Source of the DNA: Atherinomorus stipes | Taxonomy: Eukaryota > Chordata > Actinopteri > Atheriniformes > Atherinidae | Length of the DNA: 64,000 nucleotides | Direction: 5' to 3' | Assembly (NCBI GenBank): GCA_023101725.1 | Contig: JALJCO010008652.1 | Coordinates: 1-64,000 of the forward strand | Shown here: one piece after another, positions 22,801 through 34,419 of the stretch | Layout of the letters: every line of letters starts with the position of its first letter | Numbering within the stretch: position 1 is the first letter of the stretch | Translations under genes and position numbers: made by a program | Notes under the pieces: generated by a model | Database searches by the model: none | What the model saw: the letters and a program-made list of their open reading frames with translations, nothing else | Told to the model about the DNA's origin: nothing

Positions 22801-25800
22801 ATCTTACTTGATGCACAAACTATCATTAAACTGAGCTGGTCTCCCCTTTAAGTCTTTCTAGTCCCAACTTTGAAGTGGAAATTACGTAAGTGCAACCTCG
22901 GGTTCTCCTGTAGTGCTGCTCTGTTTATCACTAAGGTCTTTCATTACAGCTTGCCAGCAGCGAGATCAACCGGGGTGCTTTCTGTTGCATGCTTTAGATT
23001 CTAACCAGAAGGTTAGGAAGACACAGTGTGGTTTAGTTTCATTCAGACATGGGAAATGGAATGTCACATTTGCATCGAGACAAGGAAGCATTTTGTTCAT
23101 GTTTCTAATCTTATGGAGGGATAATTTTCCAAAACCAACTCTAAGTACTGCTTTAATCATGGTCAGTTCAGTTTTAGCTTCTTTTTACATATTTTGACTC
23201 TCAACGTCTCTGTCTCCTGGTTGCGATTAGGTGGGGGCCCGCCGTTCATCCTGGCGCGTCATCTCCAGCATCGAGCAGAAGACGGAGGGGAACGAGAAGA
23301 AACAGCAGATGGCCCGTGATTACCGTGTGAAGATCGAGGCTGAACTCCAAGAAATCTGCCACGACGTGCTGGTACGGACATGAGAGAGGGTGCGGGCAGG
23401 CAGGCAGTGAGGGGGTGTAAAGGAAAAGCATAGAAAGGACATGATGGGTGTAAGAAACGGAAGGGGTGGGACAGAAGATAGAAAGAAGGCAGAGGTGTTG
23501 GAAGCACAAGAGCTCTCTGATGGTCCTGGCTGAGGGAAGAGGTTGTCACATGATGGTGCTTGTGGAAATGGCAGTAATGTTGCTGGCAGCTGTTTAACAG
23601 CCATCAAACAAAGCTTTATTTTCTACAGTTTTTCGCCTCAATACTCCACTTCTCCACTTTTTTTTTTCTTATTAAGGGAATAGTTCACCCACAGAATAAT
23701 TTAACTTTATTTTCCACTTACCCTCATGGTGAGCAAGACTCTGGAGCACTTTTTTAATATCTCAAATGCAGCCGGCGATCAAGAAGGCTTCTCATTTTCC
23801 CCCAACTTTCATATAATGGAGTTCGCCGGGTCTGGGCCAAAAAGGTCCATAAAACTTGTCAAACTTGTCAATATTCCTCCATATTGCCTGTCCAATGTAA
23901 TCCAAGTGTCCTGAGTGGGTAGCATCTAGAATTTACTCATAACGACGTCATTTAGTATATTTTTAGAGACTAAACAATAGTACATCGCAAGCACGTCGAT
24001 GCACGTTCACAAAACTATGGAAGCCGTGGCAGACGAGATCTTCGTTCTCTTTTTCTTTCTTTCTTTGTTTTAAATCAAAATCCAACCCGTCTTGTGCTTG
24101 TCCTGGTTTGTCTGCAGCTCGTTCGCTCTTAGCACAATGTAAACAGCGAATTTCTTCTTCTACGCTTGCATTATCGGCAGAGTAGGCTCTGAACGCTGGG
24201 GCTTCCGTAGTGTCGCGAACGCGCTTCGGCGCACTTGCAGGAAAAAGGATATAGCACTGTTTAGGCTCTAAAAATGTACTAAACGATGTCGTTTCGAGTA
24301 AATTATGGACGTTACCCACTCAGGACACTGGGATTACATTGGACGAGCAGTATGGAGGAATATTGACAAGTTATATGGACCTTTTTTGGCTTGGACCCCA
24401 GCAAACTCCATTATATGAAAGTTGGGGGAAAAAGAGAAGCCTTCCTGATCGCCGGCTGCATTTCAGATATTAAAGTGCTCCAGAGTCTTGCTCACCATGA
24501 GGGTAAGTAGAAAATAGTTAAATCATTCTGTGGGTGAACTATTTAAGTGAAGAGACAAAATAGTGCATGACTCTGAGCTGCAGCGAGCTGAACGTTGAGT
24601 CTCACCGAGCACAAAGCTTTTCATGTGTTCGTCACTCTTAAGAGCATCAGATAGACCAAAGTAATTGTGCCTGGACCTGTTGTGACTTGAAATTCTCAGG
24701 CGAGACTCAGCCGAGAGTCCTGCCCTGCTGCTCAAAGAAACGGTCATAAAATGTTTTTGTTTGTAAATGCGCAGTCTGTAAGTTTTGGAATGATTAACGC
24801 CACGAGCAGGATTCAGGCTCACGAACAACCTCATTGTCGGGTTCAGACGATAGCAGAGCAGAAATTGCTCAAGGTCAAACTAGACTCAAATTTTTCAGCG
24901 CATGAGCAGACTTCTAATAATATCTTCAAGGTCAAATCATCTTGAAGCCTCTGCGGTGATGTGGTGCTGCAGGAATGAAGGGAGGAAAGGATGGGTGGAG
25001 ACGCGCTGTCCTTAAAGAAGCAGCAGCGGGAGGTGTGGAAGGGGAAGAGCTAGACGGATAAATGTCACTGACCCAACCCCGAAAGAGCTGACCAACCTGT
25101 CAAACCAGAACCATAAATTAGATTTAATTCTGACCCAAATATGAAAGGTGATATATGGATGGTTTTAAAGGTGTATGAATTCTGAAAAGAATGAATATAA
25201 GCAACATATAGATGCATGCTAGAGTAGGGCAGGGAGTTTCTAGACATGGCAGTGATCAGTTTAATTTGCCTTTATGTATATCTACACTGTGCAGATTCCC
25301 ATGGATCACATGTAGGTGTGTGTGTGTGTGTCAGTCTGTGATTTAAGTTGAAATCCCTATTAAACGGTTCGCAGATTATTTTTTTATTTTCTTCTCTGAT
25401 TGCAGTCTGACTTCATTAAAACTGTTAATGCTCCTTTCACTGTCAGCTTTTTGATCTCTGACCAGGAAAAGGTCAAAGTTGGATCTTCTATTTGGTAACA
25501 TGGTTAAAGTTTCCCCAAAAGTCTTGATTTTGAAGTTTAAAAATGACTTTGATGCTGAATAATGCGTTAAATCAAAGAGAAGTAAGGTTTAAAAAAAAAA
25601 AAAAAGATTCTTACATAATAAGGAATTCTATGGAGCTTTTTAAAGTGATGCTTGTTTTAGTCTGATCCAGTGACATATTCCGGCCAGCTCGTATTAGTAA
25701 AGTGGTCTCATGATTAGTTTGGTCTCAGCACAGCTCAAAAGGCCCAAATGTCTGTATCCTGTTTACTCTGATTTTGCTCTTAAATATAAACTAGAAGATG

Positions 25801-28800
25801 CTAAATGGCATCGCCCTGATTGGGTCACATTATATGCACTTGATTCCTCTGCAAAGTAGATGTTGTACCACATTACTAGTTAGCTTCACCTGAAGTGTAA
25901 AGCCAGCAAGATAAAGAGGAAAATGTGAAGTCATAAAAAAAAGAGTTCAAGCACTTTTTTATATATAGAAAAAAAAAAGCCAAAAGAAGCGTTGAGTTAA
26001 TGGCTTATTTAGAGAGATGTCAAGCCAACCTGGGGTAAAGAAAAATATAAGTTGCAAATTCTACACTCGCTGCAGTTTCCACCCAGTAGCAATGTGATAA
26101 AATGATTGAAGAAGCTCCGTCCTGAACATTTCGTCTCAGAATCGCATGTACTCACACACTGACTCAGGAGGCGAAACGCAAACTGTGAAGGCAACATTAT
26201 ATCAGCACAAAGATAATGAGCACACCACTGAATTTGAATAGTGATCAGCTCGGTTGGAGGTCTGCTCTACATTCTTAGAACAGGTTAGAGGAGTCAGCAG
26301 ATTAGAGCAGACTTCTCCAAGGCTGAAACGTCTAAATGTAATCACTGCAACAAAGCTGGTCTCAGTGAGGAGATGCTCCGGGGTGAAGCCAGAGCAGATC
26401 ACATGACCTGGATAAAACCCTTCTTTAAACTACCAGATGAGGACAACATCGGCAGAAGGAACAAGAATGACACACATGCTTGGAGTTGGTGTCGCCCCCA
26501 TCGGCAAACTTGACTTATTTTTTTCGTCTTTGAACAAATGCTCTTAAGAACACACGAATCAGGTGGCTTGGAGCAGGGAGGCCATGCAACTGTAACGTCT
26601 TTATTCCTGTCAGATTCTTCATACAGCACAAAACAAAGCTGTTTTATTGATGTGATATTACAGAAGTGATGTACATCACATACCTCCTGCATACCAACCC
26701 TTCCACTCGCTCACATTGGGACTGGCTTTCGCAGAAAACATGCTAGCTTGCAGGGGGTTAACTAAGGTTTAACCTCACCCTCTGCTGTGCCTTTTAAGAG
26801 GAATTTGGCTGCATCATTTAAAATGAGCAGAATGATGTCGGGGAATTTCCTTTTCAGACATTGTTGGGGTTATTTGCTTCTCTTCTAGTGGTGTATGTAT
26901 AAAAAGCCTGCTGTTCTACATTTTGCTTCTGTTTGTAAAACCTACCGGTCATCTGTCTGTTTCAGAACCTGCTCGACAAATTCCTCATTCCCAATGCATC
27001 TCAGGCGGAGAGCAAGGTGTTCTACCTCAAAATGAAAGGAGACTACTTCAGATACCTGTCAGAGGTGGCCTCTGGGGACTCGAAGAAGGGTGAGTATCGG
27101 TGTTTGAGACGTTAAATATTTCATTACCAACTTGGGAACTCAATGGTCCGAGTGGTCTTGCTGAAAGACAAGAATAAAGTCACGATGCTCATCGGCCTCT
27201 GGCTTTAAACTCCATTGGGAGGATGTTTTTTCCTTTGGTGTGCCACCCAGCAGTTGTCGCATAAGCACCATCTTTTACTTTCTAATTGCACTGATTTCAT
27301 TGGTAGTGGCTGACACTTAAATAAAGACTCTGAACAACTGAGCTGAGTAAGTTAAACCAATCAGACACTTGCAGATTGTGTTTTTTGTCATTCATTAGCA
27401 GGTTTGGTGTTGATCTTTTATAACTGCAGACAGCATTTTTAGCATTTTATCCTCTGCATCGTAGCAGCATCGACCATGGTGTCGTTTCTTTTTACAAAGT
27501 GTTAGACATGATTTCTGAAACATCTCCCTGTAAGAGTCTTATCCAAACCATACTGTGGAAATTAAATAAATGGCTAACCACATATTTCTATCCCTTTGCT
27601 TAAGCTGCTGTTAAAGGCTGGACAGACTCATTCAGAGTGTTGCCAAGAGGCAGTAACCGCAATATGTTTTGTCAAGGTTATCAATCATCCAATTGCCATG
27701 GTGATAAGCCAGTGCTGCGATTTTATAGGAAGCTGCGACTTATCAGCAGACTCCCTCCAATCAGCTGCTATCTTTGAATCATTGTCCCAAATCAAAGACA
27801 GTTAATTGGACTGGTTATTTTTAGTGTCATGTTAGTGCCCGCTGTAATCCATCCCTCTCATTCAGAACTGATGCCATTTTTATACAAATGCTTTACAGAA
27901 TGTTGCCCATAGATCTTTAAGATGTCAGAAAAGGTTTGATTTTGTTGTCAAGGTAGCTGTGCAGGATCTGAAACTGATTCGTGGTTGTTTGTGTTGTAAA
28001 GACACGGTGGAGAACTCTCAGCAGGCCTACCAGGACGCCTTCGACATCAGCAAGAAGGACATGCAGCCAACACACCCCATCCGGCTTGGCTTGGCCCTCA
28101 ACTTCTCCGTCTTCTACTATGAAATCCTCAACTCGCCTGAGCAGGCCTGCTCTCTGGCCAAGCAGGTGGGTACACAGCCTTCCTCTCGTAGAAAAATGCT
28201 GAATTTCACATGGTCGATCTTTCAGAGAAAGGTTTGCCAGTCAAAACCATGACATCCCTTGGCTTGAGGCCAAAGTTTAACGGTGTTATGCTCGTTTACA
28301 AACCTGCCATTTAACTGGAAGTAATATAACGTGATAAGTATCAGAGAAACAGAGCTGGAGCTTCATCGATAATCTTCTTTCCACAGGCTTTTGATGAGGC
28401 AATCGCCGAGCTCGACACCTTGAACGAGGACTCATACAAAGACAGCACGCTGATCATGCAGCTACTAAGGGACAACCTTACTGTGAGTGTACCTTTAACA
28501 CACGTACAGTAGAGATTACCTGAGAATGTCCGTATGGATTGGATGTAAAAGCTGGATGGATAGTGAAGCCAATGCAGAAGAGCCTTTACACCTAACTTTT
28601 ACTTTATCTGCTAATGATGAAGAGTTGGCGGTCTTTGTCACTTCTTTTCAGCTTTCTTGAAACTGGTATAATGATCATTTTGTAAAAGATTGTCCTAAAA
28701 ATTTTTTTTAAATGGATTATCTTGCATTTGACACTTCACTGCCTGATAGATTGATCACATGTTGGTAACATTTAATTTAACTAACAGTGACTTCATCCAT

Positions 28801-31095
28801 CTTTTAGAGTGTTATATTTATCTAAATGCTGAATGTCTGAGTATATATGAGGGTTAAATAGTTGTAAAATAAACACGTGATTCATTGCTTACCGAGCTAC
28901 AGAACACACATGGACACGTGCTCACAGGTGGGGCAGAAAGCTGCTTATTCATGTCTATCATAAATTGCTCAAATTACTGATATACTTGGATCAATGAAAT
29001 ATTTATTATTGCACATCATGCTAATGTGCCAGGGTGTGTTCAAACAGCAGGATCAGGCAGACTGTTGCTTGTTAGAGCAACATCATGTGATGAGGCAGGT
29101 GGCATTTTTTGCATTTCCACAGGCAGGAACTAGGAAGGATGCCAGAATATCTGAGCTGGCTTCTGTGGTTCGTTTTGGTCAGGTGTCAGAACTATAGATC
29201 TCCTATATAAACACTACATATGGCGCCCTGCCGCTGGCAATAGAAGTTCAACATCCGCACTGGCGGCCATCTTACCACAGTCAGCTCACCCGCTCATTGC
29301 ATTGTTTTAATAGAGCATGTAGTTTTTAGATAACCAGACCGATTTTCAAACAGTTCGGTTTGTTATACACGTCAGAGATGTAGTTATGATGTTAATGTTT
29401 TGGGATTCTGATGAGTGGGTTGATGGTTTGTTTATTTTAGTTGTCATGGAGATGTCAAGCATGGGTTACGTGGATTTAGTCAGCGACAGGCTGTGCTGTC
29501 AAAGGGGCATATGTTGCCATTCTGTTTTCAGTTTTAGTAGCCTAAATATTGTTTTCACATAAATGCCTCATATTCATCGCTCCTGCCTGCTTTTTTTTTT
29601 TTTATATGAAAGTCTATGGTTGTAACTCTACGGAAGAGAATTAGGGCCACTGAAGGGGAAAAAATTCTGGGAAAAAAGTCAGAATTTCTCAGAATTCTAA
29701 CCTTTTTTCTTAGAAATTGAAGAAAAAAAAAATGTTCTGGGAAAAGTCAGAATTCTGACTTTCCTCAGAATCTTGTTTTCTTTCTTTAGGGGTCCTAATC
29801 CTCTTCTGTATAGCTCTGCTCTAGAAATGTTAATAATTCTTGAAAAGCATGCAGTTTCATAGCTACATCACTGACGTTTAAGACAAACCAAACCATTTGA
29901 AAATTGGTCAAATTGAGGAAGTACTAAGTACATGCACCAGTGAGTGGGCGAGCTGTCTGTGGTAAGATGGCCACCAGTGCGGTTGCTCAAGACGTCATTA
30001 TGTCATATCTGGTCATTTAAGATGTCTATGGCCAGAACCGCCTGCAACACATGACCTCTCTGTGCAGTTTTGACTGTTAATAATGTCAGAAGTTCTCTTT
30101 TGTTAAAAATGCCATGGTATAAAGTATTGCATTTATTACAATGTCAGTGAACCCGTCCAGTCTGTATACGGTATGTCAGGCATCAGGGTTCCACTAGTTG
30201 ATTGTAAACCAGTGTGAACCAGGCCTGAGATTTTGGTCTGGCCCCAACCAGAGCTCAGTTTGAACTGAACGCACGTCAGCTGGTTGGCTCCAACATCTTT
30301 TGTATTCATAGGTCCGTATTCTTCAGGGAGTGTTTATTGGAAATCTGGTAACCAAAAGCAGAGGGAATACTGTAAGTTAAAGGCGGATTCGTACAAAGGA
30401 CCAAAAATAACTTATATTTGAGCAGTTTGAGGATTCGTAAGTCCTCCCATCATTCTTTGGTCTGAAGGATGGTTTGAGATTTTGTGCGACTTTGGTACTT
30501 ATTGATCAAGATGGTGATTGTTGCAGCATCATGCCAGTGCGGTGTAGTATAGTTTGGTCATGTTTGCTCAAATGTGGCCTTTTTTAAATGTTTGTCAATT
30601 TAAAAGAAAGAGAGAAAGAGAGGGTGGAAATGCATATTTTTGATAATCATAATTTGGCATGCAAAGCTTAAAAACCAGCAATCATTCACACAGTTATAAC
30701 AAATGTTGCCACTCAGACGATCCCAGCTCTCTCGGCCCCCCCAACTTTGTAAACTTTGTTCAGTTTTGTTTTGACCAGTTTAACCAGCTGCCGTTGACTG
30801 CCTTTATTTCCAAAACTTGGAGCACAACTGAAAAATAATCCCAAACAGTTGTGAGTCTGATCAGTGCAGTGACTTCATAGGAAAATGAAACTGACAGAGC
30901 AGTTTGTAAGGTCATCATTGTGCATTTGTTTGACTGTGACAGAGAACGAGGCGTGGAGTAAAAGCAGCTATGGAGGATGTGGCAAGTTTAAAGTTGCACG
31001 GTGACTGAGGGATGTTTTTCTTTCCTGTTTCTCTGCAGCTGTGGACATCAGAAAACCAGGGAGATGAGGGTGAAACCGGCGATGGAGAGAACTAG
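19687..31095 (+). CDS. ywhab: 14-3-3 protein beta/alpha (six coding exons, 244 aa)
   Basis: 14-3-3 proteins are dimeric cytosolic adaptors that bind phosphoserine/threonine motifs on kinases, phosphatases and transcription factors. Coding exons are 19687-19839, 23231-23371, 26966-27089, 28002-28165, 28387-28482 and 31039-31095. All junctions are GT..AG with matching phases and give 244 aa. The start is [20 protein letters not shown] with an in-frame stop just upstream. The phosphopeptide-binding residues K49, R56, R127 and Y128 are present ([22 protein letters not shown]), as are S58 at the dimer interface, [15 protein letters not shown] and DNLTLW. The beta-type features GDYFRY, SEVASGD and [10 protein letters not shown] separate it from zeta (GDYYRY, TSDTQGD). 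One unusual stretch is [11 protein letters not shown], where fish and human beta usually have KKTTVDNSQQ or KQTTVSNSQQ. Teleosts have two ywhab copies (a and b); which one this is cannot be told here. Confidence 0.97.
21045..21305 (+). pseudogene. LINE 3' end fragment
   Basis: Read on the + strand: [33 protein letters not shown], a degraded WRD-type block, then [16 protein letters not shown]. It matches the C-terminal tail of the LINE at 6063-7245. It ends at GACCTTCGATAAGCAGCAAG, the 3' end type of that family. It is a 5'-truncated insertion in a ywhab intron. Confidence 0.8.
21960..22060. repeat. Dispersed fish repeat fragment
   Basis: AGGCGAGTTTATTTGTACAG followed by CACATTTCATGTACATGACA resembles a short interspersed sequence that is common in teleost genomes (TTTATTTGTATAGCACATTT type). 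Boundaries and family are not resolved. Confidence 0.45.
23231..23371 (+). CDS. ywhab: ywhab coding exon 2
   Basis: Encodes residues 52-98, [13 protein letters not shown] to ..EICHDVL, phase 0 at both ends. The acceptor is GCGATTAG and the donor GTACGG. Carries R56 and S58. Confidence 0.96.
23676..24542. mobile_element. Foldback MITE with ~310-bp inverted repeats and TTAA duplication
   Basis: The element lies between TTAA at 23672-23675 and TTAA at 24543-24546, in the intron after ywhab coding exon 2. The left end is GGGAATAGTTCACCCACAGA and the right end reads ..TCTGTGGGTGAACTATT. The arms stay similar for roughly 310 bp. Shared blocks include CACTTACCCTCATGGTGAGC, CCGGCGATCA, TCATATAATGGAGT and GTGTCCTGAGTGGGTA. 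The central ~230 bp is unique. The ends match the frequent fish TTAA-AGGGATAGTTCACCC type. Confidence 0.88.
25313..25332. repeat. GT microsatellite in ywhab intron
   Basis: A short TGTG run. The rest of the intron from 24547 to 26965 shows no further element or exon. Confidence 0.7.
26966..27089 (+). CDS. ywhab: ywhab coding exon 3
   Basis: Encodes [15 protein letters not shown] to ..ASGDSKK plus one base of an Asp codon. The acceptor is GTTTCAG and the donor G|GTGAGT. Carries R127 and Y128. Confidence 0.96.
28002..28165 (+). CDS. ywhab: ywhab coding exon 4
   Basis: Completes the Asp codon, then [16 protein letters not shown] through [15 protein letters not shown] to ..SLAKQ, phase 0. The acceptor is TTGTAAAG and the donor GTGGGT. 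Confidence 0.95.
28387..28482 (+). CDS. ywhab: ywhab coding exon 5
   Basis: Encodes [19 protein letters not shown] to ..LLRDNLT (32 codons), phase 0. The acceptor is TTCCACAG and the donor GTGAGT. Confidence 0.96.
29193..30029. mobile_element. Long inverted-repeat element in last ywhab intron (~840 bp)
   Basis: The left arm contains CCGCACTGGCGGCCATCTTA and CCACAGTCAGCTCACCCGCT (about 29255-29300). The right arm, reverse-complemented, reads CCGCACTGGTGGCCATCTTA and CCACAGACAGCTCGCCCACT (about 29940-29985). Similarity continues inward through TTTTCAAA..GGTTTG and GTCAGTGATGTAGCTATGA-type blocks for about 200 bp. The outer ends (ATAGATCTCC and ATAGACATCT) are approximate. A second, smaller inverted-repeat element lies in its centre (29629-29811). 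Confidence 0.75.
29629..29811. mobile_element. Small MITE nested in the 29.2-kb foldback element
   Basis: The ends are TACGGAAGAGAATTAGGGCC and, reverse-complemented on the right, TACAGAAGAGGATTAGGACC. The interior carries repeated AGAATTCTGAC / GTCAGAATT palindromic units, a pattern common in fish MITEs. It has no coding capacity. Confidence 0.7.
31039..31095 (+). CDS. ywhab: ywhab coding exon 6 (stop exon)
   Basis: Encodes [18 protein letters not shown] and the TAG stop. The acceptor is CTCTGCAG. This is the flexible acidic C-terminal tail. Confidence 0.96.
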   Translation: MWTSENQGDEGETGDGEN

Positions 31096-31534
31096 AGCGC
31101 ACTTCACTGTTAACCCATCCCTACACTCTTTCTCCTCCTTTTATCTCCTCCTCTCTTCTCTTCTTCCTCTCTTCGTACACATAAACAGCCCGTTCATTCC
31201 CTCGTCCCACTTTTTCAAGCCCAGCCTCCTGACTTCCCTTCTGTATAACCAACAGCATGAATAGTACCTGACCTTCACAGACGAATATTAAAGAGGAAAA
31301 ATAAATAGGGGGGCGGGAAAGGAAACTGCTCCATCACCCCCATCATTACTCCATCCCCCCCCTCCCTACGATCCACACCTCCCTCCATCACGGCACTCCA
31401 TTGCAGGCCAGCAGACTAAAAGCGCTGGCCCGTTTAGTCTTATACCACGCAGGGAGGGTTAACCACCAAGTAAATTAACATCTGGTAGATCTCACTCTCT
31501 CCCAGTTTTTACCTTCCTTATTTAACCCATCTCT

Positions 31535-31569
<35 letters not shown>

Positions 31570-33830
31570 CCTCCCTCCTAACATCTCAGTACGGTCTCTC
31601 ACCCTCCCCTCCCCCTTTTACTTCTCTCTCTAGTGAGTTAATGCATTTATATAGATGTCCATTCCTTCTCTTTTGGCTTTTCTTAGTGTACTGGCAAAAA
31701 TGGCTGGTTTTATTCCACTTTAAACAAAAGAAAAAAGGTTATTAAACTGTCCGTTTATATTCAACAAACACTGTGATGCTTAGTTTTTCCTCCACATCGT
31801 CACCAGATCCTCCTAACGACAAATCGAGCTTTTGGGGTGGGGGGCGGGGAGGGTCAAACAGCAGTGCGATTCTGCTGAGGTTTATACAGAAGGGTCCTCC
31901 AACAAGGCTGTATTGTGACACTGACGAACGTAAGAACAGAAGCGTTTCACCTGCTGTGTAATCAAACACTCGCTGCTTTTGTTTGTGTGCTAACTGGGAC
32001 CTGGAGTTTTATTTAACACCTTTATATTCAGTTAGGAGCCAAAAAATATGAAAAACAATTAGAAAATCATTGAAAGCAAACATTCCATCTTCACATTTGA
32101 GACAATTTTAGACATTTTCCACAAGCAATGGGACCTGCCTGCTCCCCCAGACCCACCGATCATCAGTACTACTGTCCCTAAAGTTAATTCCTGAACCACT
32201 TGCTCCCTTTTCCTTTTGCTTGTAATGGTTAATTTTTCAGGTGTGTTTGTAATAACAAATCAAACTCTTCTTTCTGGTTTTTGAAAAATGTAAAATTGTA
32301 AAACATTTTTAGAGCTTAACTGTAAATCTGTTTTTTTTTTGTTTGGTTGTTGTTTTTTTCCTTTTTGAGAACAGAACGGTTTGTCGATGTTGTTCGTTAA
32401 CACCTGCTTGCAGATAAAACCTTGAAACCGTTACAGTCAGCTGCTGTTTTATGCTTTTGGTGTTTCAGACTTTTGGTAGTTTTTTTTTTTCTTTTCTTTT
32501 TTTTTGCTATCCCTTCTTCCTCATAAGTCCCTTCCCGCCTTTTACAGACAAGTTTAGTCAAGTCTCTGCTGAACGGTGCAAGAATGCATGCCTTCAGTTA
32601 TTGCCATTTAAATCTGCTGCGGCATGAGTGGGGAAATTGGACACTCCGTGGATTGGCACTGAAAAAAAGCTGCTGCTCCCAAACTTCCAGAAACCTGAGT
32701 CAGTAATGATGCCGGGTTTTAGCCAAACTGTTTGAAATGGGCAGAAAAATCTTAATTTGAGATTTTATCTAGAGGAAATTTAGTGGGAACATTTTAAGTG
32801 AAGCAATTAAAAGCGAAAACAAAGGAAAGCGGTGCCGTCTTTGGTGCAGCTGGAGGCTGCAGCAGATCTGCGCATTGAATGAACCAAACTGCAGCCGATC
32901 AGCCAATCGAGGAAGTGAGAACCTGTAGTTTGGATCACAGTTTGGTCAGCAGATTATCTTCCAACTGCACCAAAAACTCTCAATTTGCAACTACTGACGC
33001 ATTTTCAGATCAGATTTTTCCTGTTATCTACAGAATCTGCCTCTATGTAGGTTTTTTTTTTTTTCCAAAACACTTCCTTTGAATACCAGGATACCACACA
33101 TGATCAAAATCAATGTCTAGTTTTTGACCATAATATTAGCAGATAGTTTTTTTTTTTCCTTTTCCACTCAGTGTCACAATAACCTTGTCATGAAGCACCA
33201 AGACATTCCACTCTGTAGATGTAGAAAAATCATGTCTCTTTTGTTGTTCTTTTGCTGGGGACAGATGTTTTCATGCACTGGCGGTTAAAAGGTTTAAAAA
33301 CAACAAAAAGAAAAAAGTTTAAAAAAAAATCCTCCCTGCCGCTCTTTTTCTCTTTAGCTGAACAAAACAAGGCAGTTATTCTTCGCTTTCTAAGGAAAAA
33401 AATGATCCCATGCAGTAGTGAATGTGGCACCGAGCCTGTCTGTATATCTGGTATCTGAAATCATTTTGTTTTTACTGACCAGTATTCTGCTTAAAATAAA
33501 AATGAATAAAAAAAACAACCCAAAACTTACAAAAAAAAAAAGAAAAAAAGTTTGCTTCTGTGACGGTTTTATTGCTTAGCGCGCACGTGGTTGTGAAACT
33601 TTAGAGTTAGCTTAAGGACACCAATAAAAATAAGAAAATGATTTTAAAAAAAAAAAAAAAAAAAACACCCTTTCAGTACCCCCTCCCCCCACCCTGGTTA
33701 TTGACGTAATACTAGATTTGTGTATGTCTTTTAAAAAAAAAATCCAACTCTAGTTTCACCTTACATGTCATAAACAGGACAAAATGTAAAAGACAATTTA
33801 AAGTGAAATAAAGGTTTTATCAGTTCCGAA
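31096..33830 (+). other. ywhab: ywhab 3' UTR (probable extent)
   Basis: The stretch after the stop has no exon of its own and contains several AATAAA signals: 33495-33500, 33505-33510, 33623-33628 and 33807-33812. The last gives the proposed end. Long 3' UTRs are usual for 14-3-3 genes. A C-only run of 32 bases (31536-31567) and CT-rich sequence lie near its start; several T and A runs follow. Confidence 0.6.
31536..31567. repeat. Poly-C tract in ywhab 3' UTR
   Basis: 32 consecutive C's in a CT-rich context, about 440 bases after the stop codon. The run length in any assembly is uncertain. Confidence 0.9.
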
Positions 33831-34419
33831 TCAGCCCCGTTCTGTTTCTTACCACCACTAGCCTGTTAATGCCGCATGTTTTCTGACTTCATGTTGAGCT
33901 TCATGGTATAAGATGCATGTAGGATGCTTCATGTGGGGGGTGTGGGCCAACCAACAAGCCTAAAGTCCATATAAGTAATACGAGGCTGACATTTGGGACC
34001 AAAAATGCAAATATTAAACCTGATAACCCGAGAAGCCTGCTGTTATCTGCTTTCAACTTTTTTTTTTATTTAAATACAGTTGGATGCAAATTTTTGTCCT
34101 CTGGTTTTCAGAACAAGTTCATCAGTCACATAAAAGTAGACTTGGACTGAATAAGATCTTTAGAAGTACTCGCTCTTCCTCACTTTTCATATAAACTGCA
34201 GCAGCATGGGTGGTTTTCAGTTTTTGAACACAGTTGTCCTCATTTACATTTCCGCTGCTTCCAAATGCCTGCTTTGAAACGTCAATTTAGCCATGAAAGA
34301 AAATTTAGAAGCATAATCATATTAGCTTGATTATAAAAATCTAGAAACTACGAAGTGGCTTGCAAAGATAGATTTTTAGAGGGTTTCACTGCGAAAAAGA
34401 AGTGTTACATAGTGCCAAT
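33831..34419. other. Intergenic, no gene recognised
   Basis: Sequence after the proposed ywhab polyadenylation site. No exon or repeat boundary is supported. Confidence 0.5.

Larger units (their letters stand above)
19840..23230 (+). other. ywhab: ywhab intron 2, with repeats
   Basis: A 3.4-kb intron. It contains a small hairpin (GGCATGCTGT and ACAGCATGCC, 20002-20029), a LINE tail (21045-21305) and a dispersed repeat near 21960-22060. Otherwise nothing was recognised. Confidence 0.6.

Noticed and set aside
23246..23607. Overlapping - strand frames of 87-96 codons
   Set aside because: They are antisense to ywhab coding exon 2 and the adjacent GA/GGA-rich intron; the real signal is the 14-3-3 exon on the + strand.
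23963..24319. 118-codon - strand frame
   Set aside because: It lies in the centre of the foldback MITE with no similarity to a transposase that I recognise.
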